64,000 nucleotides of DNA. Source: Poriferisodalis sp965204195. Lineage in GTDB: Bacteria > Actinomycetota > Acidimicrobiia > Acidimicrobiales > Poriferisodalaceae. The stretch is taken from contig NZ_OZ241975.1 in NCBI RefSeq assembly GCF_965204195.1, forward strand, positions 3,589,317 to 3,653,316. Direction: 5' to 3'. The notes below the pieces were generated by a model. The model did not search any database. It was not told the DNA's origin and saw only the letters and a program-made list of their open reading frames with translations. Each line of letters opens with the position of its first letter. The stretch's first letter is position 1. This document shows positions 56,001 to 61,524 of the stretch, piece by piece. Both the position numbers and the translations under genes were made by a program.

Positions 56001-59000
56001 CGATCCGGTAGCCGACGTCGCTGCTCGCCGCCACATGGGTGATGACAGACGTGCCCACAGCGACGCCGCTCACCGTGAACTCACGGGCCGTGGCCCAGTC
56101 CACCGGAGTGAACGTGTAAGAAGCAGGCGCGAACGAGGCGGAAGCACTGCTGCTCGAAGGCGTGACGGTGACGTCAGCCGCCGGCTTGCTCGTCAACGCA
56201 ACCGTGTAGGAACCCGTCGCGCCCTTCGCGACCTCCAACTCGGACACAGACACCGCCACCCCCGCGGTGTCGTCATCGAGGATGGTGACCGTGGCAGTGT
56301 CCTTGCCAGCCCCCTCTTTCGCCCACCCTGAGGCGCTGGTGGCGATGGTGACGGTGAAGGTCTCGTCGTTCTCGTCGAGGTCGTCGTCGACCAAAGGCAC
56401 GGTGACGGTGGCTGTCGTCTGCCCGGAAGCGACCGTGACCGGGCTGGTGATCGACCCGACGTCGGCGGAGGTGGCGGTGGACGGGTTGGTGTAGTCGGCG
56501 GTGACGGTGAACTCCACCCCCGAGGCGGGCGCGTTCTCGCTCAGCGTGACCGTCAGCGAAGCTGACGCTCCCTCAGCCGCCGACGCCGATGCCGTCACCG
56601 AGAACGTCCCGGCCAGCGGGGTGCCCTGGACGGCAGCCCAAGCGCTGCCGGGCTTGACGCCGTTGGTGGCTCTGACCCGCACGTCGTAGGCGGTGCCGCC
56701 GGTCAGCGGGGCGATCTCCGCGGTGGTGGCGGTGCCGGTGTGCCCGGCGTCCACCCAGCCGGCGGCCGGGGAGCGATCTTTGCGAACCAGCGACACCCGG
56801 ACCTTCTGGCCGTCGCTCCACGACAGCGAGCTCCCCCAACGCGCGGCGCTGAAGTTCCTGAGTTCGTGGTTGAGCGGGAAACTCGAGCCGTCGATGACCA
56901 GCGAATAGTCCACGAGGTCACCGAAATCGGAGTCCGTGATCAGCTGCAACTCGCCGCTCTGCGAGTTGCGGCTGATGGCTCGGACTGTGTAGTCCACGTC
57001 GCCCAGGCTGAAATCGTCGTCGTCGAGAGCGACGTCACAGTTGGCCAGGAGGCTGAAGCTCTCGCAGCCAAAAATAGTGTCGCGCTGGTCCACGGTCAGC
57101 GTGGCGTCCCACACCACGGCGTCGCGGTCGGGCGCCGAGCTCTCCTTGTAGCCGAGGTCGTAGCCCGTCACGGCCGCGTCCGTGCCGCCGGCGGTCGCGG
57201 GGGCCGCCCAGTTCACCGTCAGCTTGCCGACCCCGGCAGTCACCGTGGGGGCGGACAGCGCGCCGGGCACATCCCAGGTGGTGGCCGTCGTTGCGGCGCT
57301 GGAGGCCTCGAGCGCTGTCGGAGTCGCGCCCTTGGTCTTCAGGTGGGCCCGTATGTTGTAGACGGCGCCCTTCTCGAGGCCGGTGAACACGTCGGCGCCT
57401 GCGCTGCTGGCCGCCGCGTCGTGCCCGACCCCGGAGGGCAGCTGGTGGGAGGTGCCGCGGCTCGCGGGCCAGACGGCGTCGGACTTCTTGATCTGGACGA
57501 CCACGTCGTAGTCGCCAGGTGACGGGTTGGAGGTGACGACCGTCAATATGGGGGTGCCCGACGCCGCACCCGCGGTGACCGAGGTGATGCCCGGAACCGG
57601 GGTTTCCGGAGTGCCGTCGCCGGACAGCCAAGAACTCTCGCCCACCGCGTTCTTGGCGCGAACCCGCACGTCGTAGCCGGTGCCGTTGCTCAAAGAGGTG
57701 ATCGCGGTGCTGGTGCCGGTGCCGCTGTGGCCGGCCTCCACCCAGCCCGTCGACGGGTCGCCCTTCGTCAACGCCGCCCTATCAGCCGCCGAGGACTCCT
57801 TGTACTCCACGTCGTAACCGGTGAGCGTCACCCCTGTGCCGCCGGTATCGGCAGGCGCCATCCACGAGACGCCCAGTTTCTTGTCGTCGGCTGTCACGAC
57901 CAAACGGGTCGGCACGCCCGGGTCGTCCCAGGAGGTGACACTCGACTCGGGGCTGGAAGCCGCGACGACCGTACTGTCGGATTTCGCTACAAGATGGGCG
58001 CGAACGTCATAGGCGGTTCCTTTCGCCACGGTCAGCACATGTCGAGTCGTGGTGCTGGCCGACGTGCGGGCAACGCCGGCCGGAAGCGAATGCGATGTGG
58101 CCCGAGCAGGCCAGCCGGTAGTCGCAGACGTCTTGACCTGCACCACTACGTCGTAAGTGCTCGAGTCCGGGTTGGTGGTGACGACCGTCAATATGGGGTT
58201 GCCCGACGCCTCACCCGCAACAACCGACGTGATGCCGGGAACAGGGGGGGCCACCGGGGTGCCGGCGCCGGTCAGCCAGGGGCCTCCGCCCACCGCGTTC
58301 TCGGCTCGGACTCGCACGTCGTAGCCCGTGCCGTTGGTCAAGCCGGTGATCTCGGCGCTCCTCGCGGTGCCGCTGTGAGCGGCATCCACCCAGCCGGTGG
58401 AGGGGTCGCCGGCAGTTATGGCGGCTCGGTCCGCGGCCAGGGTCTCCTTGTACTCCACGCCATAGCCGGTCACGGCCACCCCGGGTCCGCCGGTGATTTT
58501 GGGCGCCTCCCAGCCCACCGTGAGGCTGGCGTCACCGGCGGTGACCGCGGCGTGGTCCGCCGGTGCGATCAGTTCAACAGTGACCCTTTGGCCGTCGGTC
58601 CATGACGGAGGCGCAGGATTGTCCCAATACCACCAATTGCCGCCCTGGCGTCCCTTCGACAGCGGGTAGACAACCCCGCCGACTCCACCAAGGCGCAGTC
58701 TTCCCTTGTTCAAGGCCCCAGGTACGTTGTTCTCCGGCTCGAAGTTCAAGTTCAGTCGTGGTGGACCCGGTGGAAAACGCGGATTTGCCTCAACGTATAC
58801 GGCAAAGACTTCAAGGGTCTCGCCACGGTAACTGATCTTGCCTGCGCCGCAGGGACTAAGCGGGACAAATCGGCTTGCACAGCCTTGAACCCCACCGTCG
58901 TCGTCGCTCACGGAGACGGAGAACGTGTGTGACCACACCACATCATCCGGAGCACCCGGAGCACTTGGCACATCCCAAGTCCTCACACGCTGCGCGGCAC

Positions 59001-61509
59001 TGGAGGTGAATATCTGACTCGCAACCAGGTGGGCGCGGACGTCGTACGAGGCTCCCCTCGCCAAACCGGTGAACACATGGCTGTCAGCGGTGCTCGCCGC
59101 TCCGTCGCGGGACACGCCGTCCGGCAGCGAATGAGACCGGCCCGGCACCGGCCACTGCGCCTCGGCCGCCTTGATCTGGACCACCAGCTCATAGGTGTTC
59201 GCATCCGGGTTGACCGTGACAACGGTCAGCGTCGGTGCGCCGCCGGCCGCGCCCGCAGTAGCCGACGTGACCGCAGGAACCACGCCCAGCGGGGTACCCG
59301 AGGCAGTCGCCCAGGAACTGGCCCCCAAGCTGTTTCTGGCCCTGACCCGCACATCGTGGCTCTCGCCGTTCGTCAGGCCGCTGAGTACCGAGTGCCAGCA
59401 GAGGACGCAAGAGGGATGAAGGGCTGCGGTGCCGTCCACCCAACCCGTCGACGGATCATTGGGTGTCGACGCCGCCTGGTCGGCCGCCGAGGTCTCCTTG
59501 TACTGGACCTCGTAGCCAGTGACGGACAGTCGTTTTTCTAGTTGGTTTCCGCCTATGAACTCGTGAGGAGTAGCCCAAGAATCGCCGACCGAATGATAGA
59601 GAACATCCAGCCCCGCGTCCCGCGCAGTCACCACCGGGGCCGTCTGGTACCCGTCAATGCTGATCTCCACCCGCTGATCGTCGGTCCATGAGGGACCGCC
59701 GCTCCAAGTCGCAGTGCTCCCATTCAACGACAGCGGATAGACAATCCCGTCGTTCCCCCCGACTCTGACGAACGCCGCAAACCCCGCAAGGCTGTCCCCA
59801 GCCGCATCCAAGTCCATGACCAGATCGCCGTCGGCCTCCACATGGAGAGACGTGACCTGATAGGACGCGCCGCCGAAACTGAAGCTGTCGTCGACGAGAG
59901 CTGTGCTGCAACCGTCCAACCCGCCGGCATCGTTGTCGCAGCCCTTCAAGCCTCCGTCGGCGTCGACGGTCAAAACGGTGGACCACAACGACTCGAGGGG
60001 ACCTCTCGGGGCATCGGGCACACCCCAGTTCACACTGAACTCCGGACTGGAAGAAGTGCCGACGGTGGAATCACCGATCGTCACGAGATGGCTGCGAACG
60101 ACATATTCGGTTCCCGTGGTGAAACCCCTGAAACTGGCGATGTTCCGCACAAGGGGCCCCGGCAGGACACCGGCCGGCAGCGAGTCTCCGGCTGTTCGCG
60201 TCGGCCAGGATTCCCCCGCGACCTTGATCTGGATCACCACGCTGTAGGCAGACGCATCAGGGCTTTCGGTTTCAAGCCCCAGTACGCCTTTACCGTCGGC
60301 CGTGGTCATACGGCGTACGCGCAGTCCCGGAAGCGGCGGAGGCCCGGCCGATGAAGAGCCGAATTCCCTGTCTTCAACGGTGACGGTCACTGAACGACTT
60401 GCACCCGCGGTCACGCCCGGTGGCAGCGTGCCCAATTCCACAGTGGCCGACTCGCCTTCGATATTGAGATCGGCGACCGTGGTGATCGTGCCGGTGCCAG
60501 TGGTCTCGCCGCTTTTGATCGTGATCGACGTGAGCGAACCCAAGCCATCGGGGGCTGTCACCGTCACTGGAATCGACAGGTCGCGCGCGGCGAATGGGGC
60601 CGACAATGTGGCCGTCACCGAAATGGGCGAGCCCTCCGGCGGGTCATCGGCTTTTGACAACGACACGGTCCGCGTCGCAGTCGGATCGGGAGTGCCGGCG
60701 CCGGTCAGCCAAGAGCTTGCGCCCACAGCGTTGGTGGCCCGAACCCGCACGTCGTAACCCCTGCGGTTGGTCAACCCCGCTATCTCGGCGATGGTTGCGG
60801 TGCCGGCATGGGCGGCATCCACCCAGCCGGTGGAGGGGTCGCCGGAGGTCGCCGCGGGCTGGTCGGGCGCTGAGGTCTCCTTGTACTCCAGGTCGTAGCC
60901 CGTCAAGGTGGCCCCGGGCCCGCCAGTATCGGCGGGCGCCTGCCAGCTGACGGTGAGGTTGGCATCGCCCGCGGTAACTTGAAAGGCCGTGGGGGCATCC
61001 GGGTCGTCCCACATCGTCACTGAACGCGTGGAACTAGAGCCAGGAGCAATTGCATTATCGGACCTACGCACCAAGTACACGCGGACCTCATAACGAGTGC
61101 CCTTCTTCAGGCCCGTGAACACATCGCTGAAAGCGAAAGTCCAGTCGTCATAAGTGCTCAGCGCGCTGTCATGGGACACGCCGGCCGGCAGCGAATGCTG
61201 CGAGCCTCTCGCGGGCCAACCAGCCGATGCCTCCCTAATCAAGACCACAGCCCTGGAAACGCGCCCATCCGGGGAGGTAGCAACTACGGTCAGCGTCGGC
61301 TTGCCGTCAGCGCCGGCCCCCGCCGTTATTGACCTGACTGATGGCCAACTGGAGAAACTCTGGGCCGACGCAGGCGCGGGCGGCAGCGCCAGCACCATCA
61401 CCGAGCTCACCATCAACACGGCCAGAGCACCGGCGAAGCAGCGCCGCGGAGACAGAGCCGGGCGCGACGCACCGGCTTCGGCGCGAGGTCTCTTGGTGAA
61501 TCCGGTCAT
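44014..61509 (-). CDS. Giant secreted modular protein (fibronectin III, Calx-beta and cadherin-like repeats)
   Basis: 5831 residues. A signal peptide spans ~1-49 (ending PAPASA|QS). The body is made of double fibronectin-III-like modules of ~200 residues; the most regular element is DPSTGWVDAGHSGTGT, seen about 12 times. Calx-beta-like domains ending VTILDDDTAG occur at ~1640-1750, 3374-3484 and 4904-5024. Cadherin-like sandwich domains (LSALSASAGSLSPAF) lie beside the first two. Five copies of a cysteine-pair module are inserted in fibronectin repeats. A Pro/Glu linker (~5704-5740) precedes a final fibronectin domain. There is no LPXTG or membrane anchor. It is probably exported and used in adhesion or as a surface layer. 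The ribosome binding site is AAGGAG. Confidence 0.93.
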   Translation of the reverse strand: MTGFTKRPRAEAGASRPALSPRRCFAGALAVLMVSSVMVLALPPAPASAQSFSSWPSVRSITAGAGADGKPTLTVVATSPDGRVSRAVVLIREASAGWPARGSQHSLPAGVSHDSALSTYDDWTFAFSDVFTGLKKGTRYEVRVYLVRRSDNAIAPGSSSTRSVTMWDDPDAPTAFQVTAGDANLTVSWQAPADTGGPGATLTGYDLEYKETSAPDQPAATSGDPSTGWVDAAHAGTATIAEIAGLTNRRGYDVRVRATNAVGASSWLTGAGTPDPTATRTVSLSKADDPPEGSPISVTATLSAPFAARDLSIPVTVTAPDGLGSLTSITIKSGETTGTGTITTVADLNIEGESATVELGTLPPGVTAGASRSVTVTVEDREFGSSSAGPPPLPGLRVRRMTTADGKGVLGLETESPDASAYSVVIQIKVAGESWPTRTAGDSLPAGVLPGPLVRNIASFRGFTTGTEYVVRSHLVTIGDSTVGTSSSPEFSVNWGVPDAPRGPLESLWSTVLTVDADGGLKGCDNDAGGLDGCSTALVDDSFSFGGASYQVTSLHVEADGDLVMDLDAAGDSLAGFAAFVRVGGNDGIVYPLSLNGSTATWSGGPSWTDDQRVEISIDGYQTAPVVTARDAGLDVLYHSVGDSWATPHEFIGGNQLEKRLSVTGYEVQYKETSAADQAASTPNDPSTGWVDGTAALHPSCVLCWHSVLSGLTNGESHDVRVRARNSLGASSWATASGTPLGVVPAVTSATAGAAGGAPTLTVVTVNPDANTYELVVQIKAAEAQWPVPGRSHSLPDGVSRDGAASTADSHVFTGLARGASYDVRAHLVASQIFTSSAAQRVRTWDVPSAPGAPDDVVWSHTFSVSVSDDDGGVQGCASRFVPLSPCGAGKISYRGETLEVFAVYVEANPRFPPGPPRLNLNFEPENNVPGALNKGRLRLGGVGGVVYPLSKGRQGGNWWYWDNPAPPSWTDGQRVTVELIAPADHAAVTAGDASLTVGWEAPKITGGPGVAVTGYGVEYKETLAADRAAITAGDPSTGWVDAAHSGTARSAEITGLTNGTGYDVRVRAENAVGGGPWLTGAGTPVAPPVPGITSVVAGEASGNPILTVVTTNPDSSTYDVVVQVKTSATTGWPARATSHSLPAGVARTSASTTTRHVLTVAKGTAYDVRAHLVAKSDSTVVAASSPESSVTSWDDPGVPTRLVVTADDKKLGVSWMAPADTGGTGVTLTGYDVEYKESSAADRAALTKGDPSTGWVEAGHSGTGTSTAITSLSNGTGYDVRVRAKNAVGESSWLSGDGTPETPVPGITSVTAGAASGTPILTVVTSNPSPGDYDVVVQIKKSDAVWPASRGTSHQLPSGVGHDAAASSAGADVFTGLEKGAVYNIRAHLKTKGATPTALEASSAATTATTWDVPGALSAPTVTAGVGKLTVNWAAPATAGGTDAAVTGYDLGYKESSAPDRDAVVWDATLTVDQRDTIFGCESFSLLANCDVALDDDDFSLGDVDYTVRAISRNSQSGELQLITDSDFGDLVDYSLVIDGSSFPLNHELRNFSAARWGSSLSWSDGQKVRVSLVRKDRSPAAGWVDAGHTGTATTAEIAPLTGGTAYDVRVRATNGVKPGSAWAAVQGTPLAGTFSVTASASAAEGASASLTVTLSENAPASGVEFTVTADYTNPSTATSADVGSITSPVTVASGQTTATVTVPLVDDDLDENDETFTVTIATSASGWAKEGAGKDTATVTILDDDTAGVAVSVSELEVAKGATGSYTVALTSKPAADVTVTPSSSSASASFAPASYTFTPVDWATAREFTVSGVAVGTSVITHVAASSDVGYRIGAGGNPSVDVRVLSTDATLSALSASAGSLSPAFASGTVAYALAVPSGTAGVTLTASTTHSGASMTVGLAGGAKKALAGGEASDAFPLGQQPVKIVITVTAQDGTTTAEYVVTVERAELPVPVVDSVRVGAAVGGGLPFLLVSYSNPDTSLYTVVVQVREGAAGWAARGVAGAGGGLGPGRTYVGTGLKKGTEYWVRAHLVVKSTNSVVEASSAETKVVTWDDPGPPTGLVVAGDASRLVLSWAAPVDTGGASLAGYEVEYKAASAPDRASPGRDPSTGWVDVVPGPATTTATIGGLVYGTSYDVRVRATNAAGASSWVSGTGVAADRSDASLKSLGAALTDAEGTAVALTPRRLTLGSRFTVRVDDDVTEVKVTAVPTVAGATVTIDGASGGSKVVALGYGDNTVTVVVTALDGTTAKTYTIVAKRAYPVPTITSAVAGAHSDGTPKATVVTSNPDSAAYTVVVQVKEASAAWPARAAAHSLPAGVSRASSSTADSHVLVGLAKGTAYLVRAHLVTKAATPAVVDDSSSEKAFTAWDDPGAPGGPDTAAWSTTLTVDAAGGLLGCDNAPGGLDDCADALGSDGFSFGGKTLEVTELYVDTGGNLYLKVATADDAPVGLRAAKLRIGGAGGVSYPLTGGLGKLHFWGGGPSWTDGQAVQIELLAPSSTPKLTVGHTKLTVGWFAPADPGGQGAAITGYEVQYKQTSAADQAAVTPADPSTGWVDASHTGTATTVEITGLTNGTAYDVRVRAANAVGNSVWITGSATPADTRPVPVVHWVRAGVYSDKTPRLTFSYANPDSNVYEVVFQIKKKTDAWGARGTDHDLFFFGTGLEKGTEYLVRAHLVVKSGRTVIEASSNEVSVVTWDDPGPPTALMVTGGAAKLALSWTAPADVGGSGASLTGYDVAYKTTAAADVAATTPGDPSTGWVPVSHSGTGTTVEVTGLTAGRAYDVRVRATNATGESSWVSGSGVAGMFFALSAESGSVGEGGLIRLLVEMSPRPAQEVVVPLLRDGRLFKRVRLTPSNPAAYYIVRAAQNEFVTGDVTYVFSLGGLPDGYGADLGWEVLAGYGEVSVTVVDDDAAALVVSVSPARAQAGEQVTFTGRLLSARSIEVGRLTADSDAASSVSFHDAASGVTLTFAGSGEDRWLNTAAERTATATWTVPDPVAAPGTSFSFVFKENPGERARLAAKDFSSLPVSVRVAHSEPAKTASLADAQAVEGADLEVVASFAPAVTGAGGLPIPLSFVHGWTSSADLGLRPSSFTADPGATSATYTLGTRDDTLVEPDETLAVSFGGNLGHGYNDVSGPATLTITDNDSATLVVSATADGSAVAHGDTVTDLGVALVFSAALSLDGSATAVVPHRSSRDVVLNASVNGRGVGSFRFVDTNRDGLLTGDELNATGTVAWSTNGRAATLSVTPLGWVTHNINAEDFTVNARGQTRATGLTAAAGDTRATLSWQWPDTAPSVNGWRVRHRDRSDPSGAYTVQTLADPAARSFTFTGLVNGRAYGVQVAPYTDGPALWQGTSLVLPAELGTFAVTAATTATEGANASLTITLSENAPASGVEFTVTADYTNPSTATSADVGSITSPVTVASGQTTATVTVPLVDDDLDENDETFTVTIATSASGWAKEGAGKDTATVTILDDDTAGVAVSVSELEVAKGATGSYTVALTSKPAADVTVTPSSSSASASFAPASYTFTPVDWATAREFTVSGVAVGTSVITHVAASSDVGYRIGAGGNPSVDVRVLSTDATLSALSASAGSLSPAFASGTVAYALAVPSGTAGVTLTASTTHSGASMTVGLAGGAKKALAGGEASDAFPLGQQPVKIVITVTAQDGTTAAEYVVTVNRAVLAVPVVDSVRVGAGTGGLPFLLVSYTNPDSSRYAVVVQVREGSAEWAARGVGGAGVGLGPGRTYVGVGLKKGTAYGVRAHLVVKGTNSVVGASSAETRVVTWDDPGPPTDLVVAGGDSKLVLSWAAPADTGGVRLAGYEVEYKADSAPDRASPGRDPSTGWVDVVPGPATAAATIGGLVNGTSYDVRVRAKNAAGASSWVSGTGVAADPTDASLKSLEVALTDAGGTPVPLTPRRLTLGSRFTVRVDDDVTEVKVSAVPTVAGAAVTVDGTPGAAKVVALGYGDNTVTVVVTAVDGTTAKTYTITAKRAYPVPAVVSVAEGAHSDGTPKATVVTSNPDAAAYTVVVQVKEASAVWPARAAAHSLPAGVSRASSSTADRHVLTGLAKGTDYSVRAHLVTTAATPVVIADSSSEKAFTAWDDPGAPGGPDTAAWSTTLTVDADGGLLGCDNAAGGLDDCADALSSDQLSFGGKTLQVTELYVDADGNLNLKIATAGDAPAGLRAAKLRIGGNNGVSYPLTKGPGKLYFWTGGPTWTDDQQITVELLAPSNTPTVTAGDAKLTVGWVAPADPGGRGAAITGYGVAYKESSAADRAATVSGDASTGWVAVAHSGTGTSVEITSLTNAVDYDVRVRAENAVGESAWVSASGTPLPDKYFALSAESGSVGEGGLIRLLVEMSPRPAQEVVVPLLRDGRLFKRVRLTPSNPAAYYIVRAAQNEFVTGDVTYVFSLGGLPDGYGADLGWEVLAGYGEVSVTVVDDDAAALVVSVSPARAQAGEQVTFTGRLLSARSIEVGRLTADSDAASSVSFHDAASGVTLTFAGSGEDRWLNTAAERTATATWTVPDPVAAPGTSFSFVFKENPGERARLAAKDFSSLPVSVRVAHSEPAKTASLADAQAVEGADLEVVASFAPAVTGAGGLPIPLSFVHGWTSSADLGLRPSSFTADPGATSATYTLGTRDDTLVEPDETLAVSFGGNLGHGYNDVSGPATLTITDNDSATLVVSATADGSAVAHGDTVTDLGVALVFSAALSLDGSATAVVPHRSSRDVVLNASVNGRGVGSFRFVDTNRDGLLTGDELNATGTVAWSTNGRAATLSVTPLGWVTHNINAEDFTVNARGQTRATGLTAAAGDTRATLSWQWPDTAPSVNGWRVRHRDRSDPSGAYTVQTLADPAARSFTFTGLVNGRAYGVQVAPYTDGPALWQGTSLVLPAELGTFAVTAATTATEGANASLTITLSENAPASGVEFTVTADYTNPSTATSADVGSITSPVTVASGQTTATVTVPLVDDDLDENDETFTVTIAVGDSRWAKAGPGQDTATITITDNDDPKSANANLSGLTATSSTAQDGTYTSLALSPAFDAAKTSYAASVLNSVGYVKLTPTVADTGKATVKAGKAGSALSTVMSGSETSAIALAQNADNAITVTVTAENGTEKDYTVTVTTYAVPTLTSVTAGAVGGKPALTVVTSNPDSAGFDVVVQIKESSGGWPASRATSHQLPDGVSRDAAASSAGSDVFTGFEKGAAYTVRAHLVSKGATPAANPGSSPSVEATTWDVPGAPPAPTATAGVGKLTLRWAAPTDAGGAGAAVTGYDVEYKETSAADRAATTTGDPSTGWVDAGHSGTGTRAEIAGLTGGTSYDVRVRARNGIDPGSAWAAARGTPQAELELAFDAVASEEAAGERGQTVRVTATLTEAAAAETTVALSVDNSSTATRHKDYSWFVPRALTIAVGETSVSTMLTVFDDDIAEDSETIVVDARATRTEEGVARTIRAQRQTLTIEDDDTAGVLLVKLHDTGVTGDDWARDVVTAELRTVTALTVSTVVPKDTYSVRLASEPTADVTIAAASVAPGVAVVSGGPLTFTASDWNRNQTLTVTGVASGATLISHISASSDPKYDGVFMDVAVTVTQGHFVPGVPRDVVAANPNGQQSGQITVAWRPPADDGGDAVTGYDVEYKESAAEDRAAATPGDPRSGWVDSGHTGSGTTTQITGLDKGASYEIRVRAVNSVGPGEWSASAMGTTPEPQEETPPEETPPEEETQPPEEVPDAPAEVPGPVTGLALSATEKTVTVTWQAPESGGAPDGYIVQLKPVGGGSGKTHRPKAGKLTTTFRNLEPGTAYKVWVRAQNDAGKGERTHARITLPAVPPR
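46562..48479. repeat. Internal long repeat A, copy 1 of the giant gene
   Basis: About 1918 bp that reads the same, at every place I compared, as 51155-53072 (offset 4593). It encodes the Calx-beta run, the EGADLEVVASF domain and the RLLVEMSPRPAQEVVVPLL domain. The match breaks sharply at both ends. Confidence 0.85.
48699..50482. repeat. Internal repeat C, copy 1 (diverged)
   Basis: Related to 53904-55687 at a constant offset of 5205, but with many substitutions. It encodes the cysteine-pair module, a double fibronectin module and the DASLKSL cadherin-like domain. Confidence 0.75.
50483..51357. repeat. Internal repeat B, copy 1
   Basis: About 875 bp nearly identical to 55688-56562 (offset 5205; I saw two single-base differences near its end). 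It encodes the LSALSASAGSL cadherin-like domain, the TSVITHVAASS domain and the start of a Calx-beta domain. Its end overlaps repeat A copy 2. Confidence 0.85.
51155..53072. repeat. Internal long repeat A, copy 2 of the giant gene
   Basis: Second copy of the 1.9-kb block described at 46562-48479. Downstream of 53072 the sequence differs from copy 1 and contains an additional double fibronectin module. Confidence 0.85.
53904..55687. repeat. Internal repeat C, copy 2 (diverged)
   Basis: Partner of 48699-50482. Many substitutions separate the copies, unlike the nearly exact A and B blocks on either side. Confidence 0.75.
55688..56562. repeat. Internal repeat B, copy 2
   Basis: Partner of 50483-51357. 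Beyond 56562 the encoded Calx-beta domain diverges (ASASAAEGAS instead of AATTATEGAN), and no third copy of block A follows. Confidence 0.85.
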
Positions 61510-61518
61510 CTGCTAGCG

Positions 61519-61524
61519 CTCCTT
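61519..61524 (-). promoter_or_regulatory. Ribosome binding site of the giant gene overlapping the upstream stop
   Basis: AAGGAG lies 9 bases before the ATG at 61509 and overlaps the TAA stop (61523-61525) of the upstream surface-protein gene. This places the two genes in one transcript. Confidence 0.75.
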
